From the NCBI GenBank assembly GCA_022592435.1, contig JABYQS010000099.1:84010-148009 (forward strand): a DNA stretch of 64,000 bases, in the 5' to 3' direction. Position 1 is the first letter of the stretch. Every line of letters starts with the position of its first letter. The translations under genes were made by a program, and so were the position numbers. This document shows positions 11,846 to 24,388 of the stretch, piece after piece. This DNA is from Cerioporus squamosus (lineage: Eukaryota; Basidiomycota; Agaricomycetes; Polyporales; Polyporaceae). The notes beneath the pieces are model-generated. The model ran no database searches. It was given only the letters and a program-made list of their open reading frames with translations, and was not told the DNA's origin.

Positions 11846-13397
11846 ATGCCGACGGCAACTTCTGTCCTCCAGGCATCGCTGGAGAAGCACAACGAGGCAT
11901 TCGAGTCCTTGCTCAGACTCATTCCTGCGAAGTTCTACCTGGTGCAGGATGATGCGGAGGCACAGGTGCGTGCTTGGCATGTAGGACAGAGCAGGCAAAT
12001 TTAGACTGACATGTTGTGCAGTATGCGTCCAAGTACCAGAAGAACAGCAAGAAGCAGAAGGCTCCGAAGCAAGCTATCAAGGAGGCCTCGAAGAAGGCCA
12101 AGAAAGACAAGGTCCGTCTGTACGATACCATCGTCCACATACCTGCTGTAAGTCGTGCAACTCGTGCTAGCTTGATCCTGCAAACAACAAGACCGTTCTC
12201 GACATCCAAAATGAAGCCGCTGCGGCGCGCGCAGGCGAGGACAAGCCCTCAAACCGCAAAGGCAAGCGGAAAGCCACTGCGCTGGAGGAGGACGACTCAG
12301 ACTCGGACGGCGGGATGCGCCTCGACGCACCCATATCCAACGACCACGAGGCCGGTGTGGAGGACGGTGCAGAGGATGCGATGGACACCGATGCCCCGCC
12401 GGTACCCATGCCCGAGTCTGGTGGGATTCAGGCGCTGAGGGAGAAGCTGCACGCGCGGATGAACCAGCTCCGGTACAAAGGGAGAGGCCGGAATGCAGGG
12501 GGCTCGGGCGGAGAGCCAGGGAGCAGAGACGAGTTGCTTGAGGAGAGGCGGCAGCAGCGCGCGGCGATGCGCGAGCGGAGGAGGAAGGAGACGAAGGAGA
12601 AGATCCGGCGCGAGGAAGAGCGGAAGGGAAAAGGCAAAGACAAGGGCAAGGAGAAGCAGCAGCAGCAGAAGGGACCTCAGACAAAGGTGCGCACGCATCC
12701 ATCTATCGAAGTTCTTCGAGTAGTTAAGCGAATTTTTCGCACTACCCACACTACACAGACCCAATTGCTTGTGCCCGACACCGACAAGCCCGCACATCAC
12801 GATCCCCATTCCAAGTTCACCTCAGTCACGTTTGCCTCCTTGTCTACCGGCGCATCATCCTCGCAGGCCAAGGCGAAAGTGAAGAAGCACCTTCCGACAA
12901 CCGCGTCGAATCCTGCGCAGGCACTCTCGCAGCTCACTGCGCACAAGGAGAAGCTTGCGGCTTTGCCGGAAGAGGAACGCGTTGCCCGTACAGAGCGAGA
13001 GAAGTGGGACAAGGCGAGCGCGCGCATCGAGGGCGTGAAGGTGCACGACGATGAGGGACGGCTCAAGAAGGCGGTGAAGCGGAAGGAGAAGCAGAAGTTC
13101 AAGAGCAAGAAGGCTTGGTGCGTCTTTTTACTCTTGTCCCTCCCTAATTATCGCGTGGTGTGACTGACTCTTCCGTGAACGCAGGGACGAGCGGAAGGAG
13201 GAGCTTTCGGCGTCGATGGCTGCGCGGCAGAAGAAGCGTGCAGACAACATCGCTGCACGGGCGGAGCGGAAGAACGACAAGCGCAAGGCCTCAGGACGAA
13301 GCCGAAGGACAAGGGGCGGCCAGGGTTCGAGGGCAAGTCCTTTGGGAAGGGCAAGCCGACGGGCAAGGCGAAGGACAAGGGCAAGGCGAAGAAGTGA
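11846..13397 (+). CDS. SURF6/Rrp14-family ribosome biogenesis protein
   Basis: A nucleolar RNA-binding protein needed for pre-rRNA processing. ATG at 11846, then [20 protein letters not shown] and [13 protein letters not shown], typical of the Rrp14 N-terminal domain. An acidic linker and a Lys/Arg/Glu-rich region follow ([16 protein letters not shown]). The C-terminal SURF6 core has [37 protein letters not shown] and [21 protein letters not shown]. Introns are short and phase-consistent. Near the end the frame breaks at GG 13294-13295: one added G gives [20 protein letters not shown] and a stop TGA at 13395-13397, the expected basic tail. Without it the frame runs on to 13587 with unrelated text. 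Since this is an essential type of gene, an assembly error is the likelier cause. Confidence 0.88.
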
Positions 13398-13978
13398 CGA
13401 TGTGCGGCAGGCTCTTCTATCGCATACTTCAGTCTTGTCGACGTTTGTTATATGCTCTTCCCGATTTCTCTTTCCACAAACCAGACGAGCATGGTCGTCT
13501 CTCGCACAATCCTCTGCGACTGCCAGAACAGAAACGCGCTCGACTGACCGCGAGTTTTGCGTGTCCGTGAACTTCTTCCTGTCATAGCGATGGTGAAGGG
13601 GGAGTGTGGACTGCAACTTCCTCTCGCACTCAGGCGCACACATCAGAGACTACATTCTCAACTCATTCATTCATTGATTCCATTATCTAAGAGAACGATA
13701 CAATGTTGGTGCAGGGATGATGGTACAATGAGGGGGGAATCCGGGGTCGTCAAAGGCGTCAGTAACTCGAAGGTCGAAGGTAATAATAGTACGTATGCGG
13801 GGGTCATGCTATCCTAACAGTTATACTTCACTATCTGCTAACGGGGGCTAGTGCTGTGGAGGTGGGAGGGAGAGTAGAAGAGGGGGGGATCACCGCTAGT
13901 CTGATATCCAATGCTACAGTATCCAAGGGAAGAGAGAAAGAAATAAAGAGAAGTAAAAGAACAGAAGGGAAGATGAGC

Positions 13979-16900
13979 TTAGTCGCTCATCCACTCGCCG
14001 CCGCTCGCGAGCTGCGCGAAAACACCGCGCCTCTCCATGAGGTCCTCGTACGTCCCCTGCTCGGCGATGACGCCGTCGTGCACGACAAGGATACGGTCGC
14101 ACATGCGCATCATCGCGAGCTTGTGGGTCACGACCAGCGTGGTCCGCCCGACCTTCGCCTCCCGGAGTGTCTCCATCACCGCCGCCTGGTTCGCCGCGTC
14201 GAGCGCCGACGTGCACTCGTCGAGGATGAGGATGCGTGCGGGCGTGCCAGCGCACGCGCGATCTGCAGACGCTGCGCCTGGCCGCCGGAGATGAGCGACG
14301 CGTTCTCGCCGACGGGCGTGTCGTAACCCTTCGGGAGCGACTCGACGAACTCGTGCACATTTGCGGCCTTCGCGGCGCGACGGATGTCCTCCATCGAGAG
14401 CGACTTGTTGCCGTACCGGATGTTCTCAGCTATCGAAGCGTCGAACAGGTTTGGCTGCTGGCTGACAACGGAAACGTGGTCGCGGAGGTAGTGCACCTCG
14501 GTTGAGCGCAGGACGTGGGGACCGATCGCGACGCAGCCGGTGTCGGGCTCGTAGAGGCGTTGCAGCAATGCCGCCATCGTGGACTTGCCAGAGCCGGAAG
14601 AGCCAACAATCGCGACGCACTCGTTCTCGCGTACCTCGACGAAGAGGTTGCGGAGGACTGGGACGTCGGGGCGCTCGGGGTACGAGAAGGAGACGTTGGT
14701 GAAGGAGACGGGGCCGGAGAGATCGGGAGTAAGGACGCCCTGGCACTCATCCGTGGCAGTGGAGAGCTTGAGGAGACGGTTGAAGTCGCGGGTAGCACGA
14801 GTGGACTTGGCGATGCGGTGAGCTGCGCACAGTCGTCAGCATCCATGGAAGACAAGACAATAGCAGAAGAAGAAAAAGACGTACTGAATGCCATGAGCTG
14901 AGAACCAATGGAAACGGAGAAGACGACCAGCTGCAGAGTCTGGATCATCTGCAGATAAGAGTAGGTGCCCTTGGCAATGAGCACCGCGCCGACATAGAAC
15001 AGCAGAGCCTCCGCCAGGTAAATGAGGGCGCTTGCAACACCGTACGTGCAGCCCTCGACGAACGCGCCGCGCACCCCGGTGCTGAGTGCGGAGTCGACAG
15101 CAGAGTCGAACTTCTCCTGGAACGCTTCTTCGAAGCCCATCGCACGTATTGCGCGGACATTTGAGATCGCCTAGAGCAGAGTGGTTTGAGCAACATATCC
15201 CAAAAAGTGGAAGAGGATGACTCACATCATAGTACTGCTTTGCAACTTCCTCGCGGGCACGCTTGTTGCGCACCTCGCACTTGGAGACGAGGCTTGACTG
15301 CAGCGCCATCACGCCAGCGAACACTGGCGCGATCGCAAAGCCGACAAGCGTGAGCTGCCACCCGCGGGCCAGCGCCCAGATCAGCCCGACGCCAAGCATC
15401 GCAGAGACGACGAGTGTCTGACAGAGCACGCTCGCAATGAGCGCGCGGGCGTCGTCGCCGTCCTTGATGAGGATCTGAACGAGGCGGACCGGGGCGTTCT
15501 CGGTCTTGTCGAACCACTTCTTGTCCTGAGCGAGGACGCGCTTGAAGCAGACCTCACGGATGTGGGTCACCCAGTCCATCGCCGCGTTCTCCATGATGAA
15601 GATCTTCAGGCCAATGAAGATGCCATCTGCGGCCGCGACTGCGAGCACGATCGCGCCGTAGATGTTGATGATGGACACGTTGCGCGCGCCGTTCGAGACC
15701 TCGTAGAAGAGTCGCGAAAGCAGGTACGAGAAGAGCGGGGTGATGGTACCGCTCAGGACGCAAATGATCATGCCGACGAGGATAAGAGGCTTGTTCGGGA
15801 GGGTGGGGTAGATGTCGCGGATGAGCTGCCAGAAGGATATCTCAGCCTCCTGCGGAGGGAATGCCTCCTCGGGCACGTCCTCGGCCTTCTCGACGATGAC
15901 GGTGTCGAGGTGGACGTCGCGCGTGAACTTGCGACGCTGCTCGTGGTACCGACGCTGGCTGGCAAGAGCCGCGCTGCGCTGCATCGCGGCCTTGTCCTTC
16001 TCGAAAGCCTCGTCGTCCTCCACCATCGCATCCGCATAGGACCTCGGGGAGCTACAGAGCGTCGGGGAGGTGGGTGTGAATTGGAGGCTGTACCGCTTGC
16101 TGGAGTTGGTGGGGAGTGGGGCAGGAACATCGATCGCAGGGACGTTGATGTGAAGCGTGCGTCTGCGAGACTTCTTGTCCCCCTCGGTAACGCCAGCGAA
16201 CGCGTCGGCTGGCACAAAGCGGCTGACGGGGCGAGACTCGCGGGCAGCGGCCACCGCGGGAGCGGGGCCGTTCTTCGTCAGCTCAGCGATGGCGTCGAAC
16301 ATCCAATTGCCTAGAGTGAGAGGTCGGAACGTCGAAGGCGCGATGCTGTGGTGGCGGAGGGCGCGAGTGCTCATCGCGACGGCCTCAAGCTCCTCCTGCT
16401 TCTCCTCGTCCTGCTGGTCGAGGATGGCCTCGATGGGAAGCTCCTCCTCCTCGTCCTCAACGTCCTTCTCCTTGAACCCGCCAGTTGCATCTTGAGTATG
16501 TGCCATATGGCTGAACTCGCTGTCGAAAGACTCCAGCTCATGGCGGAAGCCTTGTTCAACGAGCCGGCCATCCTTGAGGACGTGAACGAAATCGTCCGAG
16601 CCAATCTGTGAGAGGTCATGGGTAATGACTATCGTCGTCATGTTTCGGCGCCAGCGCTTGATCGCCTCGAAGACGAGAATGCGAGAGGTCGCGTCCAGCG
16701 CGGACGTCGCCTCATCTGCAAAGCAGTGTGTTAGTGGCGCGTAATATCTGAAAACATTCTGGGCACTCACCAAGAATAAGGACCGTAGGGTTACGCAAAA
16801 GCGCACGCGCGATTGCTAAACGTTGCTTCTGACCGCCGGAGAGGTTGGCGCCGCTGTTGCCCAGTTGCGTATCGTAGCCCTCCGGGAGGTCGCGGACGAA

Positions 16901-18628
16901 GTCGTGCATGAGTGCAGCGCGGCAAGCCTGAATGACTTCTTCCCGCGTGGCGTCGGAGGGTTTGCGAGAGCTGCCAGGGCCGGCAAGTCCCATCGCGACG
17001 TTGTCGTGGACGCTCATGTCGAAAAGGATGCAGTTCTGCGAGACTGCGGCGATGTTGGCGCGGGTGAAGTCCTCGTCGAGGAAGCTCAGTTCCTGATCGT
17101 CCAAGAAGATCGAGCCCGTCGTGGGGTTGTACATGCGAAGAAGCAGCTGCGCCAATGTCGACTTGCCAGATCCAGACCCGCCAACGATGAAGGAGGTTTC
17201 CTGGGGCGGGAGGAAGATAGAAATGTCCCGAAGAACCGGCATGGTGGGACGCGACGGGTAAGCGAAGGACACATCGCTGAACTCGAAGTGTCCGCGGCAG
17301 TGGTCGGGACGAATCTTCCGGAAGATGGAGGGACGACGGTGAGACTTGGTAGGCGACAGCAGGACACCGCCGTAGGGGGTGATGTTCGACTGAGACTGCG
17401 CGAGCGTCATGAGCGACACCATCGCAAATTTGCCCTTGGTGAGAACGATGAGCTGCGGGATGCACATCTGCAAGTTGCTCGTGGCGATGAGACAAGCCCA
17501 GAAGACGGACATCACGGTTCCCGGGGAGATAGTGCCGTCGCGGACGAGCTTCGAGCCGAACCAGAACGCCTGCACGAACATCGCCATCATGACAAACTGC
17601 GACGCGCAGGTGCTGACGCCCCACACAGCGTGGCACTTGATAGCGGCGCGACGGATCTTCTCGAGCGTGGTCCCCAGCTGCTCCTCCTCATGAGCCTCAG
17701 CGTTGAACGCCTTCACGGTCGCAATCGCCGCAGTCGCGCGGTCCACGAGGGTCGCAGCGGAGGCACTGTGGGCGCGCTCAGCGGCGAGACGGGGGCCGAC
17801 GAAGCCTTGCGAGAGAGTCTGGATGATCATGAGGAGGGGAACTGCGGAGAGGATGACCAGGGTCAACGACCACGACCAGACAAACGCTAACACGAGCGAG
17901 GTCAGGAACGTAGTCGTGTACTGGATGACCATGCCCGCTGCAAGCGAGGAGGCCGCGCGGACCTCGTCGGTTTCCCTGAAATAAAGTCAGCGCCGGTTGC
18001 ATTGTAGCAAAGAACGCACGTACCGAGCAAAGTTCGCCATGAGACCACCGGCGCCGACGGGGCCGTCGCCCTCGACGGCCTGCACGGATTCTTCGGAACC
18101 CATCTTGGTGTCGAACCATACCATGTCCTTGCGCGTGACCGCCGAATAGATCTGCTTGCGAACGGCCACCAGGTTGCGCTCACCGGTCCAGATCCAGAGG
18201 CTCGAAGTCAAGCTGCTGAGGGCGAGTGCGCCGACAGCCAACCCGACTAGCTCAAGAGCTGCGAGGCCGACACCGTGGAGGAGTGCTCGCTTGGCCTCAT
18301 CGGAGGGGTTGGGACCGGTAGGGAAAGCCGCAAAGGAGTCAAAGGACCGACCGATGACATAAGTCATGAATGGCGCGACGCCACCCGCGAAGAGGGAGGT
18401 GAGAATGGCGGGGAGGATGAGAACGAAGAATTCGCGACGGGAGAGGAGGGAAAAGAGAAGGGGGATGGATGGCTGGGGAGGTGGGCATTGTGCAGTGGAA
18501 GCCGTGGACTCTACCGGGGTGAGGGTAGTCGCGGATTGAGGGAGGTGCAGTGTGGATGCGTTGGTGGAGGTCATGCTGGTCGTAGAAGTCGTATCACTGT
18601 CGACGACGAGGCTCGTCGGACGGCGCAT
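13979..18628 (-). CDS. Ste6-type ABCB full transporter (peptide pheromone exporter family)
   Basis: Full ABCB transporter of about 1,400 residues with layout TMD1-NBD1-linker-TMD2-NBD2. NBD1 shows GGSGSGKST (Walker A), LSGGQKQRLAIARALL (signature) and a Walker B ending in DEATSALD across an intron. NBD2 shows GSSGSGKST, a variant signature ISGGQAQRLQIARALA and DECTSALDAAN; the Cys in DECTSALD is, to my memory, a feature of Ste6 proteins. The linker is long, acidic and Ser-rich. In fungi Ste6 exports farnesylated mating pheromone across the plasma membrane; a multidrug role cannot be excluded from sequence. ATG 18628, TGA/TAG end at 13979. The frame breaks in GGG 14240-14242: one extra C on the coding strand joins ALAR to PARILILDECTSALD. 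A possible pheromone precursor lies 9 kb away (27462-27646). Confidence 0.85.
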
Positions 18629-19996
18629 CTTGGATGCAGATAGAGAAGAGGAAAGGAGAGACTGGGAAGGGGGTTTTTCCGCGAAGTGAGACCATGGGTT
18701 TTGTCCATCGTTTTGTCCATTGAGACAATCGTCTTTGCAGGCGGTTCAGACAATAGCGCGAATAGACGCCGCGCATTGTGTGCCGCGGCGCGTCCAGTAC
18801 GCGCCCACGTGGCCAACAATAGATCCCCGAGCAGGCGCTTACCGAGTCTTATTGTCACGATCAGGCACGCGCTAGCCGCTCCCACGGTCGGCCCGACCTC
18901 CTCATTGACTCGCCGACGCGCCCTGCAACTTGCAAGTCTATGAGCGCAACGTCCACCACAGCAAGCACGTCGTGGACCTCCTCATCGAGTGCAGACAGAG
19001 TCACGAAGACAGCTTGTCGCGCTCACCTTAGTATGAAACGTGCATATATGCGCTTTACATGGTCGCTGTGGCTCTCGGCCGCGCCGCGGTTGCCCCTAGA
19101 GCTCGCCACAGTTTCACTTGCTCTTAGAGCTTGCCACGATCTGCCCCTAGAGAACGGTTGATACAACTGTATTAATACTAGCGGCGACCACAGCAGATAT
19201 GCGCAGTGGTTACAGAACAGTACGGATGATGACCAGGCTCACCTCGGGCAGGGTGTGAATCCGTCTTAATCGCGCAGGGTGAGCGTCACTAACTTGCGAC
19301 ATCCAGACAAATTAAGCAGCCGGGCTGGGGACAGCTGCTGGATACTGCAGGAGGAGAGGTGAACCGACCGACGTGCATGGAAGTGGGGGGCAAGGTGAGC
19401 GTGCTCGAGTCGGGAGGGGGACTGACTATATATACTGGGATAGCTGAGAGGGGACTTTTCGTCATTAGTTAGCAGGCGTACTGGAAGTCTTGACAGAATG
19501 ACGTAGCTGCAAGACTTACGCTGAATCCATGACGCAGTTCTCACTTCCACCGCAGTAGGCAGGTTGGCTTAGGGCTAGACACAAAGTCGCGCGCGATTAA
19601 CATCTACATAGGTGTCACGTGACCGCGAACTTGCCATCTACGGCAAATATGTGGTTTGCTCTCCGCGTCTCTTCGGGGGTTGCGGAACCCCCCCTGCCTT
19701 CAAAACGACTCGGGCACGCACTGGACCGACCATGTTTCTCTGCAATGCATGGAGGTGCCCTGCAGGGAGCATGGAGTGTGCGCAATCCCTGGCATGACCA
19801 TATGGAACACCTCGATTACAGACATGAAACAGAACACCGCAAACGATACACTCGCATGTCGACCACCGCTCGAACGACACCCGGATCGGACTCGCGCGGC
19901 TGTGTCACCCAATCCACTTGTGTGGCGCCACAGCGGTGGGCTCGACCACCCGAGCGCAGTCGACCCACCAGCCCATGCAGACGATCATCCAGGGTC
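18629..19996. other. Intergenic region without a supported gene
   Basis: No open frame here resembles a protein. Three imperfect copies of TTGCCCCTAGAGCTCGCCACA lie close together at 19090-19110, 19118-19138 and from 19141. A TATATATA run sits near 19427, but no convincing gene follows it in either direction. Confidence 0.5.
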
Positions 19997-22469
19997 TCAT
20001 GCCCTCTGACACTGGTCGATCATGTACTGAGGGATGTTGAACTTGCTGCTCTCCGACGGCAAGATGTTCAACTGGAAGAGCAGGCCTGCAACCTACGATG
20101 ATTCGGTGGACAGTAAGTCATTCCGAAGCACCCGCTGACGATACACGCAGTGCTCACCATGTGCCACTGGATATGACAGTGGAACGCCCAGAAGCCGGGG
20201 TTGTCGCCGACGAAGCGGAGGACGACGTGTGTGTACGCGGGAATGACGAGCGTGTCCCGCCTGGATCGTGCGTCAGCGAAATGGACATGCTCGCGCGAAG
20301 GGAAGAACGTACAACATGGGCTGTTTGTTGTCGACAGGCTCGCCTTGGTAGCGTCCCGCACCCGACTGCATGATCCAGAACTGATCACAAGGAGGCGGAG
20401 ATACGTCAATGCAGGGGGAGGAAGCCTTGGAGATCAGCGGACGCACCTTCTGCCCGTGCAGATGAAAGGGATGATCGCCGTCGTCCAGATTGTCGATGAT
20501 CATGTCGACGACATGAACCTCGTCCACGGTTGTGACGAGCTGCGAGTCCGCAAGCGTCGCGGAGCCGTCCGCAGTTTGGTTCCCGAGGTGCGCGAAGAGA
20601 CTTGACGTCTTCTGCAGCGGCTCCCATGACTAGCGGAAGGCGGGGAGGCATGTCAGTACTCAACCCAGGTGATGAGCGCGAGGTTCCGGGACATACTGTG
20701 CTGTTGATGAAAGAGAGGAAGTGCGACAGGTAGTCGGGCCCGCTCGCGTATTGCATCGAGATCGTCAAGTATACGCTGCTGCAGAGGAAGTCAGCACTCA
20801 CAAGGAGCGCAAGTAGAGCTCGTGTTCGCTTACAACGTGGAGTTCGGAGCGGGTCCTCCGCCGACAGGTACCAGGTCTGTCGTGTCCAAGTCGCTCGGTG
20901 CGCCATCTGGAAGGCTCGGCGGGTTGTCCAAGAGCGCGACGTCCGGGATCGTGGAGTTGTTTACACCATAGCGTATGATTCCCCGGATCTCAGTCTGGAC
21001 CCCGGGGTTGTCGTACTTGGTATGCGTGTCAGACGAAGGATGCTCCCTCAGGCGTGGCACCGAACTCACTGTGAATGCGTCCTGATCGAGTCCCGAGCGG
21101 AACCAATAAGCGCCAGCTGTCTGATTCGTCCTCAAGAGCACGCTGTACCGCTGGGCAACCGCGATAGATAAGCTCGTGACTGCGAAGGGCTCGACAGCTG
21201 TCCCATCTGCCTCAATGACCTCAAGCGTATGGTTGTCAACGGAGAACTCCATCGCGACGAAGCTGCCCGTGTTGACGAGACGCAGGCGGTACGTCTTGTT
21301 CGGCTCGAGGGTAGCGTTGAAGAACGAGGTGTTGGAGGAGCCGTACTGCCCCACGCCGTTGATCGTTCCGCCGTCGGGCACAGGCTCGTTTCCTGGAGTG
21401 CCATCGATACCACCGGGCGTGAAGTACAGGTTGAGCAGTTCCGGAGAGAAGCCGTGATAGAGGTCAGCGAGCTGGAGGACAATGTCGCCGTCGTATGCTG
21501 GCACAGATTCGTTGTTGGCATGAACAACCACTTTAGCACAGTTGAGATGAGTACTGATCCGCTCTCGGAACATGAGCTCGAAGCATACATGCGCCAGTTA
21601 TGCCATCGGTATATTGCGTTCCAGCATCTGCACTGAAGTCAGAAGATGCAACAATGGCATGAGCCATCACCAATCACTTACGGGCATGCCACCAAGTGCT
21701 ACCGACATAGCCATCGAACTGCATGTTTGGACGCATTAGACGACACGTTGAGAAGGCGGTACCAGGCTTCCCCATACCGTGAAGTTGTAGACCATCGATT
21801 CGCCAGTTGGAATACCACACTGGGTGATGGCCATGGATCCGTCATAGTAGTTCGTTCCCCGTCTAGACCATGAATAAGAGCTGTAGTCGGTGGAGAGAAC
21901 TTGTCTACTCACTGATATAATCCATGCCAATGAATTGATCTGTTCCAGCATTTGAGCGCGATGCTCACGCTCAATGAAGTCGTGAGAACTCACGTAGAAT
22001 TCGGCATTTTGTTCGTGACGTTGACCACTATCCGATCTCCACTGTTCGCTTCGATCGTGGGCCCTGGGTACTGCCCGTTCACGACGAGCATGCGCTTCTG
22101 CACGCCGTCCGGCGAGCCCGTGCGCTCCTCGACAACGAAGTCGTACGTGCGCGTCGTTGGAGGCTCGTCAACTATATTCGCCGACAAGAAGGCGTCGGCA
22201 GACTTCGGAATCGCGACATGCTGAAGGTCTGTCGTGTTCCCGGTGGAGTTACCGCTAGCAGGAGATGCTGTTGAGTGCCTTTTCTTCAAGCCAAGTCCCA
22301 GTCCTAGGCCAAGTGCGAGTCCCAGAACTACGAAGGCCACAGCGATAGCGGCTATGATGATAAGCGGCCTCCGCCGCCGTCCGCCTGCGGCTCCAGTACC
22401 GTTGGCAGCTGTGGGTACGTGATCGTGTGCGTCGCCTTTGGACTCGTGAGTATCTGAGGAACCTGCCAT
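19997..22469 (-). CDS. Multicopper oxidase with N-terminal membrane anchor
   Basis: Laccase/ferroxidase-superfamily enzyme that oxidises substrates at a type-1 copper and reduces O2 at a trinuclear centre. All four copper motifs are readable once introns are removed: IHWHG (near 21930), WWHAH followed by GTQYTDG (near 21700-21620), HPFHLHGQKV (near 20470) and HCHIQWHM (near 20170), with GLLFQLNI giving a Leu axial position. The second motif is HAH rather than the usual HSH. Instead of a secretion signal the protein begins with a basic stretch (GGRRRRP) and a Leu/Gly-rich membrane helix (about residues 35-62), so it should be a type II membrane protein with the enzyme outside. There are about ten short introns. 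ATG 22469, TGA 19997-19999. The exact subfamily is unclear. Confidence 0.87.
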
Positions 22470-23379
22470 GATGGTGCGCGAAGCGAGGGCTCAAAAGCGA
22501 GGAGGGCGACGCCTTCACAAACTTATAGCAGCCCGGCCTCACGGATGCCCGCCGGACAGTTGACAGGCAAGTGCAGGCCGCGGCTTCCAACATCAAGGTA
22601 CAAAGCGTGCAGAACGCTGCCGGCGTCGGAATCTGGAGGGGAAGGCGCGCCGTGATGCAAGGGGGCAACGACGATCCTATAATAGTGACGAACGTGCTTC
22701 GATTCCGGCCTGTGTCCGCAGAGATGTCGACTTCGTGCTGTACCTCGGGCGCATCGTTCCCGGGAAGGACGGTGTATCTGCTTGTGAGGCATCCAGCTTC
22801 ACGAGGTGGCCTCTGGTGGCCTGGGTTCTCTACGTGAGCGGTGAGATCTGTTGTTGTAGCATTACTTATGCCTTTTTGACCGAGTCATGTGGCCCACGAA
22901 CAGCGTCCGATGTGGCGGTAGGGCACTTCAGTCAGAGACATGCGAGAATTTGCATCCAAACTTGTGAATGGCAGCGACTCGTGAGCGATATGGTTGACTG
23001 GACAGGACTGCGTGCCAAACGGTGATGGTTAAGGAAAACCCGGTCGTTCGCGTGTGGATCTAATTAAGGCTCCGCTTCAAGCAGGCAGAGTGCAATCTGA
23101 GTTGGTGCTGCCACGTGGCCTGTGCAGGAGGCCCAGCTCATCCCATCTCCGACATTATTGCTCCGACAAGTGCCAGTGTCCTACCGCTTCCCTTCTCAAA
23201 TTCAGCCTCGACCTTCATAGACTGGCAGGCCGCCGCGAGCTACTGTCCCAGCTAGAGTTGGATGTTATGCCAGAGCCAGATGCTCGGTGGGTCCGAGCCT
23301 GCTGCATTACTAGACACGAAGCTCAGTCTATCCGAAGACGATCCCCAGGCGTTCTCTACCCTCCAACCTGCTCGCCGCT
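22470..23379. other. Intergenic region between oxidase and P450 relics
   Basis: Upstream region of the multicopper oxidase. No coding frame or repeat stands out. Any regulatory sites here are not identifiable by eye. Confidence 0.4.
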
Positions 23380-23499
23380 TCGCTACGCTCTGAATGTGTG
23401 AAGAAGGCTCACGTCGAGCCGGACTCTGTCGCAGGCCCACACCGTCTTCCGGACTTCGATGATCAAGAGAGCTTGGGATATGTCTATGCCGCTATCAAC
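23380..23499 (+). pseudogene. Cytochrome P450 relic A (I- to K-helix piece)
   Basis: Forty codons read SLRSECVKKAHVEPDSVAGP and then HRLPDFDDQESLGYVYAAIN. They align residue by residue with the intact P450 downstream (SLHPEVLKKARAELDEVVGP, DRLPDFSDRDSLVYVDAVIK). Nothing recognisable precedes it and relic B begins at once after it, so it is an isolated duplicated fragment. Confidence 0.75.
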
Positions 23500-23820
23500 C
23501 GGCGAGGAGGAAGACTTGATCAAGAACGTTAGTACTGTATCCTCCGAAGGTATATGCGCCCATCTGGATGCACTGTTGAATGCTGGGAGACTTGCAGCTG
23601 GAGCAGACACAGTCAGCACGCGCGAGTTGTACGGTACATGCGACCAGGCCTATCAGACGTTGCAAGCTCCCTTCCGTGCCATGTCACTCAACCGCGAGGT
23701 ATAATGTAAGAAGGCACACGACGAACTCGAAATCATCGTAGGGCCCGATCGTCTTCCGGACTTCTGCGACCGCAAACAGCTGGTGTATGTTAACGCCATT
23801 ATGAGATTAATAGTAAGTAT
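23500..23820 (+). pseudogene. Cytochrome P450 relic B (I-helix region with introns kept)
   Basis: Matches the intact gene from EEEDVISNVASV (here EEEDLIKNVSTV) through AGSET (here AGADT) to VGPDRLPDFSDRDSLVYV (here VGPDRLPDFCDRKQLVYV). The two introns of the intact gene are still visible at the same places, so it arose by DNA duplication, not by reverse transcription. A TAA after LNREV breaks the frame. It starts further upstream in the protein than relic A ends, so A and B are separate copies. Confidence 0.75.
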
Positions 23821-24345
23821 TCACGCAGTCGCATGTGACGTGAAGGTTCGTGGGTTCAAGCTCAAGCGCGGCTCCTTGACAGAAGGTTGGGTAGTAATCT
23901 CCTCCTTGCCGTCAGACGCCTCAATGTTCGGCTGAGCAAGCTTCGTAGATTATCGCCACTGCAAACCCGATTGAACAGACTCTCGGACGCGTCCTGCGAC
24001 AGGAAGGAATACAGCCTCTTTCCAGCAGCGCACCATGCCTTCCTCGGACATGCTGCAGCGGCGTCCTACATAACGTGGGACAACGGTCACCGAGTGCCGA
24101 CCCCCCTGCATACGTCCGACCGCTCTTACGCCGAGGTCATGTCAACCTATGTAGATCGGGTACGTATCGCTCCTTGGATCACTGGGAAATCGGAGCTGGC
24201 TTTCCTGTTTCACCGTAGCGCTTTATTCAGTGCTACCCGCTGAACGTCCGCACGAGACCGTCGGAGACTCGGTGCCCTTATCCTTCTCCACAGCTCCTCT
24301 GAGGAAGCTCCTGATGCCAGTCATCCCAGTCCGCTCGTGACCGAC
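23821..24345. other. Region upstream of the intact P450
   Basis: Possibly more eroded P450 sequence, but I see no clear match. The last part must hold the promoter of the P450 at 24389. Confidence 0.35.
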
Positions 24346-24352
24346 TATATAG
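24346..24352 (+). promoter_or_regulatory. TATA box of the P450 gene
   Basis: TATATAG lies 19 bases before the ATG at 24365 but 43 bases before the in-frame ATG at 24389. Transcription usually starts about 30 bases after a TATA box, so the second ATG is the better start. Confidence 0.5.
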
Positions 24353-24388
24353 ACCGGCTTTCAGATGGATGCATGCCAGTTGCTCCCC

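Noticed and set aside
19266..19440. Small minus-strand gene behind a TATATATA box near 19427
   Set aside because: The only ATG frame gives 29 residues without a CaaX end or other feature; no splice extension looked convincing.
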